NCBI RefSeq assembly: GCF_000421565.1
Contig: NZ_ATXG01000009.1
Span: 94,913-158,912, forward strand
DNA: 64,000 bases
Reading direction: 5' to 3'
From: Agromyces subbeticus DSM 16689
GTDB lineage: Bacteria > Actinomycetota > Actinomycetes > Actinomycetales > Microbacteriaceae
Shown here: in pieces, positions 51,468-61,905 of the stretch
Layout: the number at the start of each line of letters is the position of its first letter
Numbering within the stretch: the first letter of the stretch is position 1
Notes under the pieces: model-generated
Told to the model about the DNA's origin: nothing
Seen by the model: the letters and a program-made list of their open reading frames with translations, nothing else
Databases searched by the model: none
Program-made: the position numbers and the translations under genes

Positions 51468-52628
51468 TCACCCGACGGTCGGATGCGGGTACTCCCCCGC
51501 CCGCTGCTGGAAGTCGAGGATGGCAGGGTTCCGAACCCGGCCGTCGGCGATCTCGATCGCTCGGTCGATGGTCGCCGACGCCGCCCACGAGGCGGCTCCC
51601 TCCATGACGGTGCGCAGGAAGGGCAGGAGCGCCTCACTGATCTCCCAGGTGGCCGAGTTCCAGAGATACGACGGGCTGTGGTCGACGGCATAGTAGTTCG
51701 TCGACTCTCCGACCGTGAACATCGGTGCGGCGAACGAGGTCGGCCGAGCCCAGCTGAAGCCCATGCCCTCGTCGATCGACACGTCGACGATGAGGCTGCC
51801 CGGGCGGAACGCCGCGAGGTCCTCGGTACGCAGGTAGGTGAGCGGCGCGTTCGGGTCCTGCAGCGTGCAGTTCACCACGATGTCGCGTTCGGCCAGGAAC
51901 GGTGCGAGCGGAACCGGGCCGTCTTCGCTGTTCACCGTGCTGAGGAACGGCGCGTCGGGGTTGTGCTCGAACTGGATGATGTCGACCGAGGGAATCGGGG
52001 ATCCGACCGCCGCCGTGTCGCGATTCGTGAGCACGCGCACGTCATGGACGCCGTGGGCGTTCAAGGCGGTGACCGCGCCGCGAGCGGTGGCGCCGAAGCC
52101 GATCACGACCGCGCTCAGGCGCCGGCCGTAGTCGCCCGTCGACCCGCAGAGCTGCAGTGCGTGCAGCACCGAGCAGTACCCGGCCAGCTCGTTGTTCTTG
52201 TGGAACACGTGCAGTCCGAAGCCGCCGCTCGCGGTCCAGTGGTTCATCGCCTCCCACGCGATGAGGGTGAGGCGCTTGTCGATCGCCTGCTGGGTCAGCG
52301 CGCGATCCTGCACGCAGTGCGGCCAGCCCCACAGCACCTGGCCGTCGCGCAGGTCGGCGAGGTCGAGCGCCTGCGGCTTCGGCAGCAGCACGACGTCGCC
52401 CCAGGCGATGACCTCGGCGCGACTGCCGATGCCCGCGACGAGCGGCTCGAGCTCCGCATCCGCGACGCCGAATCGCTCGCCGTACCCGCGTTCGAGCATG
52501 ATGCGCTCGCGGAGATCGGCGTCGATGCGCTCGAGATGCGCGGGATGCAGCGGCAGCCGGCGCTCGTCGGGTTTGCTCGAGTGGGCGAGCACGCCGAGTT
52601 TCAGCAGCGGAGTGGGGTTCGTGGTCAT
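51468..52628 (-). CDS. alanine dehydrogenase/PNT family protein, N5-(carboxyethyl)ornithine synthase-like
   Basis: A 386-residue protein of the AlaDH/PNT fold. The N-terminal domain has RRLPLHPAHLERI and ERGYGERFG; the NAD-binding domain has SAVVIGFGATARGAVTALNA. The segment CTLQDPNAPLTYLRTEDL and the end of the fold (DVSIDEGMGFSWARP) resemble N5-(carboxyethyl)ornithine synthase, which makes opine-like amino acids from pyruvate and ornithine or lysine. True alanine dehydrogenases differ in the substrate loop. The ATG is the only good start. It is monocistronic. Confidence 0.7.
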   Translation of the reverse strand: MTTNPTPLLKLGVLAHSSKPDERRLPLHPAHLERIDADLRERIMLERGYGERFGVADAELEPLVAGIGSRAEVIAWGDVVLLPKPQALDLADLRDGQVLWGWPHCVQDRALTQQAIDKRLTLIAWEAMNHWTASGGFGLHVFHKNNELAGYCSVLHALQLCGSTGDYGRRLSAVVIGFGATARGAVTALNAHGVHDVRVLTNRDTAAVGSPIPSVDIIQFEHNPDAPFLSTVNSEDGPVPLAPFLAERDIVVNCTLQDPNAPLTYLRTEDLAAFRPGSLIVDVSIDEGMGFSWARPTSFAAPMFTVGESTNYYAVDHSPSYLWNSATWEISEALLPFLRTVMEGAASWAASATIDRAIEIADGRVRNPAILDFQQRAGEYPHPTVG

Positions 52629-52691
52629 GGCGGACAGCCTGTCTCCCGCCGGTGCGGTGCATCGACGGATTCGCTCGAAGGAATCCGCGAT

Positions 52692-52738
52692 GAACAGGTC
52701 GCCGTCGAATCACCGGCCGCGCTTGCGGCGACCTGTTC
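52692..52738 (-). terminator. terminator of the deoxyribose operon
   Basis: Perfect 13-bp arms, GAACAGGTCGCCG at 52692-52704 and CGGCGACCTGTTC at 52726-52738, with a 21-base loop. It lies 51 bases beyond the last stop of the deoR-deoC-aldehyde dehydrogenase operon. Confidence 0.65.
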
Positions 52739-52788
52739 CCGAGGCTACGCCATGTCGTCGGCGCGGGCACGGCCCGCGCAGAGCTCGC

Positions 52789-53645
52789 CTACAGCAGGCT
52801 CTTCGTGTGCCAGACGGTCTTGGTCTCGGTGAACGCGCTGATGCGGCCGAGCGCCGGAGCCGCGGCATCCGGGCCCGACTCGGGGCGCAGCACGCGCTTG
52901 AGGGTCTCGGCCGCGTCGACCTCGAGGGAGATCCAGTCGAGGTCGCCGGCGCCGACCAGGTCGAGCGCGTTGACATCGGCGTGGCTCGCGAGCCACGGCG
53001 CGATCTCGGCCGGCGAACCGGTGAGCACGTTGACGACGCCCTTCGGCACGTCGCTCGTGGCGAGCACCTCGGAGAGGCTGATCGCCGAGAGCGGGAACCG
53101 CTCGCTCGCGACGGCGATGACGGCATTGCCCGCGACGAGGGCGGGTGCGATCGCCGACACCACGCCGAGCAACGAGCTGTCTTGCGGCACGATGACCGCC
53201 ACGACGCCCGTGGGCTCCGGCACGGAGATGTTGAAGTACGGCCCGGCCACGGGGTTCGCGTTGCCAGTGACCTGGGCGAACTTGTCGGCCCAGCCGGCGT
53301 ACCAGATCCAGCGGTCGATCGCCTCGTCGACCTGAGCGGATGCCGCGGCGCGTGTGACGCCCTCGGCCTGCTCGATCTCGGCGACGAACTGGGCGCGACG
53401 ACCCTCGAGCAGCTCGGCGATGCGGTAGAGCACCTGCCCCCGGTTGTAGGCGGTGGCGCCCGACCAGCCGGCCACTGCGGCCCGAGCCGCGACGATCGCA
53501 TCGCGAGCGTCTTTTCGCGAGGCCTTCGCGGCGTTCGCGAGGAACCCGCCGTCGGCGGCGAGCACCTCGTAGGTGCGGCCCGACTCGCTGCGGGGGAACG
53601 CTCCCCCGATGTAGAGCTTGTAGGTCTTCGGCACGGCGAGGCGGC

Positions 53646-53649
<4 letters not shown>
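52789..53649 (-). CDS. half-length aldehyde dehydrogenase family protein without the catalytic cysteine
   Basis: A 286-residue protein that matches only the N-terminal cofactor-binding part of aldehyde dehydrogenases (YKLYIGGAFPRSESGRTYEV, GVVAVIVPQDSSLLGVVSAI, LVAGNAVIAVASERFPLSA). It then leaves the family pattern; neither the catalytic Cys region nor the base Glu motif is present. It overlaps the full-length enzyme by four bases, so it is made with it. The same pairing of an active and an inactive copy is seen in fused form in ALDH16 proteins. A structural partner role is inferred; a decayed duplicate is the alternative, but the reading frame is long and intact. Confidence 0.8.
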
Positions 53650-55247
<1,598 letters not shown>

Positions 55248-55256
55248 TTTTCCGTC

Positions 55257-56264
55257 TCAGTCGATCGTCACGTAGTCGGCGCCGGAGTAGTGCCCGGTCG
55301 CGATCTTCTGCCGCTGCAGCAGCACGTCGTTCAGGAGGCTCGAGGCACCGAAGCGGAAGAGGTGCGGCACCAGCCACTCCTCGCCCACCGTCTCGGCGAC
55401 GGTCACGAGGTACTTGATGGCGTCTTTCGACGAGCGGATGCCGCCGGCGGGCTTGACCCCGATGCGCTGACCGGTGGCCAGATGCCAGTCGCGCACGACC
55501 TCGAGCATCAGGAGCGTGACCGGCAGGGTCGCGGCGGGCGCGACCTTGCCGGTCGAGGTCTTGATGAAGTCGCCGCCCGCGAGGATCGCGAGCCATGAGG
55601 CACGGCGCACGTTGTCGTAGGTCACGAGCTCGCCGGTCTCGAGGATCACCTTGAGGCTCGCGCTCGAGCCGTCGGGCCGGCGGCACGCCCCTTTCACGGC
55701 CGCGATCTGGTCGAACACGAGTCCGTAGCGACCGGCGAGGAAAGCGCCGCGGTCGATGACCATGTCGATCTCGTCGGCGCCCGCGGCGACCGCCTCGGCC
55801 GTATCGGCGAGCTTGATCTCGAGCGACGCTCGACCGCTCGGAAAGGCCGTCGCGACCGCTGCGACCGAGATGAGGCCGTCGTCAGGATCGCCGTGAGCGG
55901 CGCCGAGTGCCTCGATCGCGTACGGCACCATGTCGCCGTACACGCAGACCGCCGCGACTCGCGGCGTCGTGGCATCCGACGGGTCGGGTGTCATCGCCTT
56001 GGCGACGAGCGAGCGCACCTTGCCGGGGGTGTCGGCACCTTCGAGCGTCGTGAGGTCGATGAGCGTGATGATCTTGTCGAGTGCCCACTGCTTCGAGGTG
56101 GTCTTGATCGAACGCGTGCCGAGACCGGCGGCGCGCTGCTCGAGGCCGACCGCGTCGACCCCGGGGATGCCGTGCAGATAGCGGCGAAGCGTCGCGTCGT
56201 CGGGCTCGCCGCCGAGCACGGCGATGGCCCGCTCGCGGGCGGTGACGAGTGAGGTGCCTGACAT
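55257..56264 (-). CDS. deoC: deoxyribose-phosphate aldolase
   Basis: A 335-residue class I aldolase. It splits 2-deoxyribose 5-phosphate into acetaldehyde and glyceraldehyde 3-phosphate. The Schiff-base lysine is Lys235 in FIKTSTGK, and the second lysine motif is GVKPAGGIRSSKDA. The early IDLTTLEGADTPGKVRSL and CVYGDMV segments are conserved. It is longer than E. coli DeoC (about 260), mainly by a 70-residue N-terminal part, as in many actinobacterial and animal forms. It lies between the regulator and the aldehyde dehydrogenase. Confidence 0.95.
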   Translation of the reverse strand: MSGTSLVTARERAIAVLGGEPDDATLRRYLHGIPGVDAVGLEQRAAGLGTRSIKTTSKQWALDKIITLIDLTTLEGADTPGKVRSLVAKAMTPDPSDATTPRVAAVCVYGDMVPYAIEALGAAHGDPDDGLISVAAVATAFPSGRASLEIKLADTAEAVAAGADEIDMVIDRGAFLAGRYGLVFDQIAAVKGACRRPDGSSASLKVILETGELVTYDNVRRASWLAILAGGDFIKTSTGKVAPAATLPVTLLMLEVVRDWHLATGQRIGVKPAGGIRSSKDAIKYLVTVAETVGEEWLVPHLFRFGASSLLNDVLLQRQKIATGHYSGADYVTID

Positions 56265-56303
56265 GGGGAAGAACCTGGCTTTCGTATGGGGCCGACGCTC
56301 GCG

Positions 56304-57248
56304 TCAGCCGTCGAGGAGGTGGAGGGCCGTGGCCTCGTCGGTGACGAGCACGGAGCACAGCCTGCTGCGCACCACGGCATCGGCGACGGCGTGCTTGCCC
56401 GGGCCGGAGATGACGGCGATCGCGAGCTCGGCCCGGCGCAGCTCGTCGAGCGTGAGCCCGACCGTTCGCGCATCGAGGGCGGGATCGACGATGTTGCCAT
56501 CGGAATCGATGTATCGGCCGACGACGTCGCCCACTGCGCCCTTCTGCACGAGCAGGTCGACGTCGGGAACCGAGAGGTAGCCGCTCTCCACGTGCACCGA
56601 GGAGTGATCGGCTGCGCCGGCGCTGAAGAGGTACGCGTCGGCGGAGCGCGCGAGATCGATGACGCCCGCGACGACGCGGTCGGACTCGATTGCCTCTTTC
56701 GTCTCGAGGCGCTCGAGGATCGCCGGGCTCGGCAGCAGCGTGGCGCTGCCGCCGCCCTTCTGAGCGATGCCGACGGCGGTTGCCGCCGCAGTGCCCGGCC
56801 GACGGTTGAGGCTCACGCCGCCGTTGATCTGCACGACGTTGACGCCCGTGGCCCAGCCGTTGCGCAGGTGCTGCGAGATCTCGAAGAGGGTGCGGCCCCA
56901 GCTCACCCCGAGGGTGTGCGGCACGGGTCGCAGCGCGGTGAGGTAGTCGGCCGCGGCCTGCGCGGTGCGCGCCTGCAGCTCTTCGGGCGACGTGACGCCT
57001 GCCGTCGAGACGACGATCGCGTCGGCGAGGCCGCGCTCTTCGCGCAGTCGCCGCTCGATCGGCAGTCTCCGCGCGCGCGGATGCAGGATCTCGATGCGGA
57101 TGAACCCGCGCTGCTTCGCCTGAGCGAGGAGCCGCCCGACCTTCCACCGGGTCAGGCGCAGCGCCTGCCCGATCTCGTCTTGGGTCTTGTTCTCCTCGTA
57201 GTACAGCTCAGCCGCCCTGATCGAGAGCAGCTCGTCGATCTCGTCCAT
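56304..57248 (-). CDS. deoR: SorC family transcriptional regulator, deoxyribonucleoside regulator type
   Basis: A 314-residue SorC/DeoR(Bacillus)-type regulator. The N-terminal helix-turn-helix is YYEENKTQDEIGQALRLTRW then KVGRLLAQAKQRGFI. The sugar-binding domain has LGVSWGRTLFEISQHL, VVQINGGVS and YLFSAGAADHSSVHVESGYL. Bacillus DeoR of this family represses deoC operons and is released by deoxyribose 5-phosphate. The ATG preceded by CGGAGG is preferred to a GTG six codons upstream that lies too close to the -10 box. It is the first gene of the operon it most likely controls. Confidence 0.88.
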   Translation of the reverse strand: MDEIDELLSIRAAELYYEENKTQDEIGQALRLTRWKVGRLLAQAKQRGFIRIEILHPRARRLPIERRLREERGLADAIVVSTAGVTSPEELQARTAQAAADYLTALRPVPHTLGVSWGRTLFEISQHLRNGWATGVNVVQINGGVSLNRRPGTAAATAVGIAQKGGGSATLLPSPAILERLETKEAIESDRVVAGVIDLARSADAYLFSAGAADHSSVHVESGYLSVPDVDLLVQKGAVGDVVGRYIDSDGNIVDPALDARTVGLTLDELRRAELAIAVISGPGKHAVADAVVRSRLCSVLVTDEATALHLLDG

Positions 57249-57269
57249 GCGCCTCCGTCCGTCCACTCC

Positions 57270-57328
57270 AGCGTAAGCAGCCGGGTGCGCATCGGCAACA
57301 CTCGTAGGCTCGAGTGCTCAGATGAGCA
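57270..57328 (-). promoter_or_regulatory. deo operon promoter and candidate operator
   Basis: On the minus strand TTGCCG (57293-57298) and TACGCT (57270-57275) are 17 bases apart. Just upstream at 57315-57328 lies TGCTC-AGAT-GAGCA, a 5-bp dyad; SorC-family proteins often bind TGAAC/TGCTC-type half-sites near the -35. Confidence 0.55.
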
Positions 57329-57397
57329 GAGTGGTGACGGATGCCGCGCGCCATCGCGACTCGAAGCAGACACGTGCGTTTCGGCGCTCGAGCGAGG

Positions 57398-57808
57398 TCA
57401 CCCTCCGACGAGCGGCGTCTGTTCCCGGGCCTCTGCTGCCGGAAGTGCGGCGATCCGGACCGTCGATGCGGCACGGTGCCGCACGAGCACGAGTGCGCCG
57501 ATGCCCACGAGCACGAGGAACACGATGCTGAGAGCGACGAGCGCGAACCAATTGGCGTCGAGCGCCAGAACGGTGCCGGCGGAGACCACCGTGATGCCGG
57601 CAGCGGAGAGCTTCGACCCCGACTTCAGCTTCAGCGCAGGCGACATCCTGCCATCAGGCCGATCGCCCGGCGCGAGCAGCATGTCGGCGAAGGAGTCGAT
57701 CGTCGCGAAGAGGGCGCCGCTGTAGGCGAGCGCGCAACCGAGCGCTCCCCAGAGGTTCGGGGGCTTCGCGGTCGTCGCGGCCTCGGCGAATTGCAGGAGC
57801 ATATCCAT
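57398..57808 (-). CDS. small membrane protein of unknown function
   Basis: A 136-residue protein with a first hydrophobic segment at residues 22-45, a polar loop (APGDRPDGRMSPALKLKSGSK) and two closely spaced membrane segments at 65-110, then a polar tail. I do not recognise a family. The ATG has a TAGTAT box nine bases upstream, close to a leaderless layout. It is not overlapped by any other credible gene. Confidence 0.65.
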   Translation of the reverse strand: MDMLLQFAEAATTAKPPNLWGALGCALAYSGALFATIDSFADMLLAPGDRPDGRMSPALKLKSGSKLSAAGITVVSAGTVLALDANWFALVALSIVFLVLVGIGALVLVRHRAASTVRIAALPAAEAREQTPLVGG

Positions 57809-57903
57809 GGCACCCGGATACTACGACCCGATGGCCTCGACGGCAATGGAATACGGCGCATCCGTTCCGAGACGACGACCCGAGCCGCCTCGCGGCCCCG
57901 GCT

Positions 57904-59118
57904 CTACGAGACCCGATCGTCTTCGAAGAACCGCGGGCGGGCGATCACGCCCGCCGCGATCGCCGCCGGCACCGCGGAGATCAGCAGGAACGACAGGGGC
58001 CACGTCCATCCTCCCGACCATTCGTGCAACAGGCCGACCACGAGCGGGCCCACGGCGACGATGAGGTAGCCCGTCGACTGCACGAACCCCGAGAGTGCCA
58101 CCGCCCCCGAGTGCGTTCGTGTTCGCACGTTGATGAGCACGAGCGAGAGGGGGAACAGGAGCTGCGCCGAGCCCGTGAGGGCGACCCAGAGCCACGTGGC
58201 CCAGTCGGGCAGGAGCAGCAGCCCGAGGTATCCGGCCACGAGCGCCGCGACGGCGACCGCCGTGAGAAGGCGAACCCTTCCAAACCTCGCGGCGACGATC
58301 GGCACGAGCAGCGCGGCCGGAAGTCCCATCGCCGCATACAGCGACAGCAGGGCGCCCGCTTGCGCTGGAGAGGCTCCCGCGACGTCGTGCAGGACGGTGG
58401 GCAGCCAGGCGAACGCCGCATAGGCGTTGAAGCCCGACACCGCGAACACGACCGTGAGGGACCAGGCGAGCGGTGAGCGCAGGGCATGCCGCAACTGCCC
58501 GGGGTCCGCTTCCTCAGGCAGTGCCTCGGGCGCCTGCCTCCGCGGGTGCAGGAGCATCGCGACCCATGGCACGAGCGAGAGCGCGGCGATGAACGCCCAC
58601 TCGCCGAGCGAGACCCGCCAGCCCGCGGCATCCGCCATCGGCACCGCGATCAGCGGCGGCGTGAAGGTGCTGATCGACATCGCGGTCACGTAGATCGTCG
58701 TGACGAGACCGATGCGATCGGGGAAGTAGCGCTTGACGAGGGGCGGCAACAGCACGTTGCCGACACCGATCGCCGCGAACGTGACCGACGACGCCACGAC
58801 CAGCCACAGCGCCGACCCTGCAAGGCCTCGTCCGGCGAGGCCAGCGGTCAGTGCGACCAGCGCGACGACGAGGGTCAGTTCGAGCCCGAGCCGCTTCGCC
58901 ACCACGGGCGTCAGAACACCGAAGACCGCGTAGCAGAGCGGAGGCAGCATGCCGAGGAATCCGACGACCGCCGGCGCGAGGGGAACTTCGGCCTCGAGAT
59001 GCTCGAGGATCGGCGAGACCGATGCCACGGCCGTTCGGAGGTTGAACGCGACCAGCACGATGCCGGTGAGGGCGAGCGCGCGACCCGCCCAGAGCGGGCG
59101 GATCGCGGGTGGAGTCAT
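57904..59118 (-). CDS. MFS transporter, CynX/NimT family
   Basis: A 404-residue major facilitator protein with 12 membrane segments. The start LTGIVLVAFNLRTAVASVSP is the hallmark of the CynX/NimT (cyanate/nitroimidazole) group, and GVGNVLLPPLVKRYFPDRIG is the conserved loop after segment 4. The substrate is unknown; members export or import small anions and drugs. Its ATG overlaps the ribF stop by four bases, so it is the last gene of the truB-ribF operon. Confidence 0.88.
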   Translation of the reverse strand: MTPPAIRPLWAGRALALTGIVLVAFNLRTAVASVSPILEHLEAEVPLAPAVVGFLGMLPPLCYAVFGVLTPVVAKRLGLELTLVVALVALTAGLAGRGLAGSALWLVVASSVTFAAIGVGNVLLPPLVKRYFPDRIGLVTTIYVTAMSISTFTPPLIAVPMADAAGWRVSLGEWAFIAALSLVPWVAMLLHPRRQAPEALPEEADPGQLRHALRSPLAWSLTVVFAVSGFNAYAAFAWLPTVLHDVAGASPAQAGALLSLYAAMGLPAALLVPIVAARFGRVRLLTAVAVAALVAGYLGLLLLPDWATWLWVALTGSAQLLFPLSLVLINVRTRTHSGAVALSGFVQSTGYLIVAVGPLVVGLLHEWSGGWTWPLSFLLISAVPAAIAAGVIARPRFFEDDRVS

Positions 59119-60083
59119 CGCTTCGAATCTCGTTGGGGTTCCGGTGCCGCTGCCCCGGCGAGGATGCCGCGGGATCGCTCGACATCGTCGCGGATGGTCT
59201 CGATCAGCGCCTCGATGCTCGTGAAGGCGACCATGCCTCGAATGCGCTCGACGAACTCCACGTCGACGACGTGGTCGTAGAGATCGAGTTCGCGATCGAG
59301 CACGTAGGCCTCGACCTGCTTCTTGGGAACGCCCTCGAAGGTCGGGTTGTCGCCGACCGAGATCGCTGCGGGGTACCGGGTGCCGGCATCGGTGAGCCAG
59401 CCCGCGTAGACGCCGTCGGCAGGGATCAGCCCCTCGGACTCGGGGCTGAGGTTCGCCGTGGGAAAACCCAGCTCGCGTCCGCGGGCCGCGCCGTGCACGA
59501 CGATGCCCGACACCGTCGGCGTGTGCCCGAGCAGTTCCGTCGCGCGGCGCACGTCGCCCTCGGCGAGCAGCTCGCGAATCCAGGTCGACGAGACCCGGCG
59601 CTCGCCCTCTGGGCGCACATCGTCGATGACGTCGACCGTGAACCCGAACTTCGCACCGAGCTCGATCAGCAGCGGCACATCTCCGGCACCGCGCGCGCCG
59701 TAGCGGAAGTCGCTGCCCACGAGCACCGCATTCGCGTCGAGCGCGTCGACGAGCACTCGTTCGACGAACTCCGTCGCCGGCACCGAGGCGAGCGCGCGGT
59801 CGAACGGCAGCAGCAGGGTCGCGTCGACCCCTGTGGTGGCGAGCAGCTCGAGCTTCTGCCGCACGCTCACGAGCGAGTCGGGGCACTTGTCGGGAGCCAG
59901 CAGAGCGAGCGGGTTGCGATCGAAGGTCACGACGACGGCCGCGAGGTCTCGTTCGTCGGCGATGCGCCGCGCCTGTGCGATCACGGCGCGGTGGCCCTGA
60001 TGCACGCCGTCGAACTTGCCGATCGTGACGACCGACGGTCCGATGCCGGACGGCACGCCCGCCAGGCCCTTGAAGGTCTTCAC
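59115..60083 (-). CDS. ribF: bifunctional riboflavin kinase/FAD synthetase
   Basis: A 322-residue two-domain enzyme that makes FMN and FAD from riboflavin. The N-terminal adenylyltransferase domain has VVTIGKFDGVHQGHRAVI and STWIRELLAEGDV. The C-terminal kinase domain has GRELGFPTANLSPESEGLIP, the PTAN motif for ATP/Mg, and YAGWLTD; the catalytic Glu lies in VDVEFVERIRGM. GTG overlaps the stop of the upstream membrane protein by four bases. The truB-ribF link is common in bacteria. Confidence 0.95.
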   Translation of the reverse strand: MKTFKGLAGVPSGIGPSVVTIGKFDGVHQGHRAVIAQARRIADERDLAAVVVTFDRNPLALLAPDKCPDSLVSVRQKLELLATTGVDATLLLPFDRALASVPATEFVERVLVDALDANAVLVGSDFRYGARGAGDVPLLIELGAKFGFTVDVIDDVRPEGERRVSSTWIRELLAEGDVRRATELLGHTPTVSGIVVHGAARGRELGFPTANLSPESEGLIPADGVYAGWLTDAGTRYPAAISVGDNPTFEGVPKKQVEAYVLDRELDLYDHVVDVEFVERIRGMVAFTSIEALIETIRDDVERSRGILAGAAAPEPQRDSKR

Positions 60084-60523
60084 GAGGCATCCCCTTCGAC
60101 GGCCGGGCGGTGCCGGGCGAGCCACCACATGCCGAGCACCGGCAGCACGAGCGGGATGAACAGGTAGCCGCGACCGAACCACGACCACACGGTGTCGTGT
60201 GGGAAGAGTGCGGGGAAGGCGACGCTGAGAGCGCCGATGACGACGACGCCCGTGAACTCGAACGCGATCGTCGCCCATGCCACCCGATACCACGCGCGGC
60301 CCGGGCGGATGAGCGCGACGGTCGCGACGACGTAGACGAGCGCTGCGAGTGCCGAGAGCGCGTATGCGAGCGGTGCCTCGTCGAACTTGGAGGCGATCTG
60401 CACGAAGGAACGCCCGATCGCCGCAAGCGCGAGCACCCCGTAGACGGCGACGAGCACGCGCCCGATGCCGCTCATTCGCCGGCCCTGTCGTACTTCGGGC
60501 TGGGCACTGCGCACGTCACTCAT
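60080..60523 (-). CDS. membrane protein of unknown function, ribF-linked
   Basis: A 147-residue protein with a polar N-terminus and four membrane segments (VLVAVYGVLALAAIGRSF; YALSALAALVYVVATVAL; IAFEFTGVVVIGALSVAFPA; YLFIPLVLPVLGMWWLARH). It resembles conserved actinobacterial proteins found between truB and ribF, but I know no function. The first ATG is used; a second ATG at residue 17 is possible since neither has a strong ribosome site. The end overlaps ribF by four bases. Confidence 0.75.
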   Translation of the reverse strand: MSDVRSAQPEVRQGRRMSGIGRVLVAVYGVLALAAIGRSFVQIASKFDEAPLAYALSALAALVYVVATVALIRPGRAWYRVAWATIAFEFTGVVVIGALSVAFPALFPHDTVWSWFGRGYLFIPLVLPVLGMWWLARHRPAVEGDAS

Positions 60524-60549
60524 GTCGTTCGATTCTCTCAGACCAGCAC

Positions 60550-60918
60550 TCACGCCTGCTGCACGGTCCAGATCTGCAGCATGCGGTAGACCATCACGCC
60601 GACGGCGAGGGCGGCGACGCCGAGAATCACCGTCGCCCAGCGATTGCGCTCGAGCAGCGCCCAGAACGCCGCCGCCGGCGGCAGCAGCAGCGCGCCGACG
60701 AGGTAGGTGTAGAACTCCAGCGGGCTTCCCGTCGGCACGTTGCCGAATGCCGGCGCAGCGATCGCGATCACGAGCTGGGCGACGAGCAGCAGCTCGACGA
60801 GCGCCAGCGCCCCGATCGTGAGATCGCTCGGCACCCGCCCGGCGAGACCGAGCCCGATCGCGACCAGCCCGGCGAGAACGGCGACGGCGAACTGCACCCA
60901 GGTGAACCACTCGATCAT
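60550..60918 (-). CDS. membrane protein of unknown function, truB-linked
   Basis: A 122-residue protein with four membrane segments and almost no soluble part (MIEWFTWVQFAVAVLAGLVA; LALVELLLVAQLVIAIAAPA; FYTYLVGALLLPPAAAFWAL; TVILGVAALAVGVMVYRML). The ATG overlaps the truB stop by four bases. A similar small membrane protein often follows truB in actinobacteria. Function is unknown. Confidence 0.8.
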   Translation of the reverse strand: MIEWFTWVQFAVAVLAGLVAIGLGLAGRVPSDLTIGALALVELLLVAQLVIAIAAPAFGNVPTGSPLEFYTYLVGALLLPPAAAFWALLERNRWATVILGVAALAVGVMVYRMLQIWTVQQA

Positions 60919-61847
60919 GCCCCGGCCTCCCCCGCCTCGGCGGGCGGGAACCCGGTGACCACCTTGAGCTGGCGGCCCTTCGGCTCGACGATCGCGACCA
61001 GGCGGTCGTCGGCGTCGATGGCGGCGAGCACCGCCGGCAGCGGCGTCTCGCCGGATGCCGCGAGCCCGCCGACCTCCGCGAGGTCGACCCGCTTGCCGTG
61101 CCCGAGGTCGACGGCCTGCGCCGAGCTGAGCTCGACGACGGGCAGCGCACGCCGCGCGGCATCCGCTGGACTCATGATGGAGGCGGCGACGTCGAATCCC
61201 TCGAGCTCGCTCGCCTCGTCGACGCTGAACCGGCCGATGCGCGTGCGCCGGAGGGCCGTCAGGTGCCCGCCGGTGCCGAGCGAGGCACCGAGATCACGGG
61301 CGAGCGCCCGGATGTAGGTGCCCGACGAGCACTCGACGCGCACGTCGACATCGAGATGCGCGTCGCCGGCGCGGAACGCGAGCGGCTCGAACGCCGAAAC
61401 CGTCACCCGGCGTGCCGCGAGCTCGACGGTCTCACCGTCGCGCACACGCTGGTACGCGCGCTTGCCGGCGACCTTGATGGCGCTGACTGTGCTCGGCACC
61501 TGCTCGATCTCGCCCGTGAGGGGGGCGATCGCGGCGCGGATCGCCTGCTCGGTCGCAGCGGCGATGACGTCGGCGGATGCCGCGCGCAGCGGTTCGCCCT
61601 CTGCGTCGTCGGTGCTCGTGTTCCAGCCGAGACGGATCGTGGCGAAGTACTCCTTGTCGAGTCCGACGAGGTAGTGCAGCAGCCGGGTGGCGCCGTTGAC
61701 GCCGAGCACGAGCAGCCCGGTGGCCATCGGGTCGAGGGTGCCGGCGTGCCCGATCTTGCGGGTTCCGGCGAGGCGACGCATGCGCGAGACCACATCGTGG
61801 CTCGTGATTCCCTGCGGCTTGTCGACGAGGAGGATGCCGCTGTTCAC
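60915..61847 (-). CDS. truB: tRNA pseudouridine(55) synthase
   Basis: A 310-residue TruB. It makes pseudouridine 55 in the T loop of tRNAs. The catalytic Asp39 lies in GHAGTLDPMATGLLVLG, preceded by LLVDKPQGITSHDVV. Later motifs KEYFATIRLG, VPSTVSAIKVAGKRAYQ and SSGTYIRALARDLG are intact. The C-terminal region is the actinobacterial type. GTG lies seven bases after TAGCCT on the minus strand, so the gene is probably leaderless. It leads a five-gene operon. Confidence 0.96.
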   Translation of the reverse strand: MNSGILLVDKPQGITSHDVVSRMRRLAGTRKIGHAGTLDPMATGLLVLGVNGATRLLHYLVGLDKEYFATIRLGWNTSTDDAEGEPLRAASADVIAAATEQAIRAAIAPLTGEIEQVPSTVSAIKVAGKRAYQRVRDGETVELAARRVTVSAFEPLAFRAGDAHLDVDVRVECSSGTYIRALARDLGASLGTGGHLTALRRTRIGRFSVDEASELEGFDVAASIMSPADAARRALPVVELSSAQAVDLGHGKRVDLAEVGGLAASGETPLPAVLAAIDADDRLVAIVEPKGRQLKVVTGFPPAEAGEAGA

Positions 61848-61905
61848 GCCGTACAGGCTAACAGTCGTGCGCGGCCCGCTCGCGCGGCGCGCATACGCTG
61901 GAGCG
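61848..61905. promoter_or_regulatory. divergent leaderless promoters, truB and panE-like gene
   Basis: TAGCCT on the minus strand (61855-61860) is seven bases before the truB GTG. TACGCT on the plus strand (61894-61899) is six bases before the reductase GTG. The two promoters are packed in 58 bases. Confidence 0.6.
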
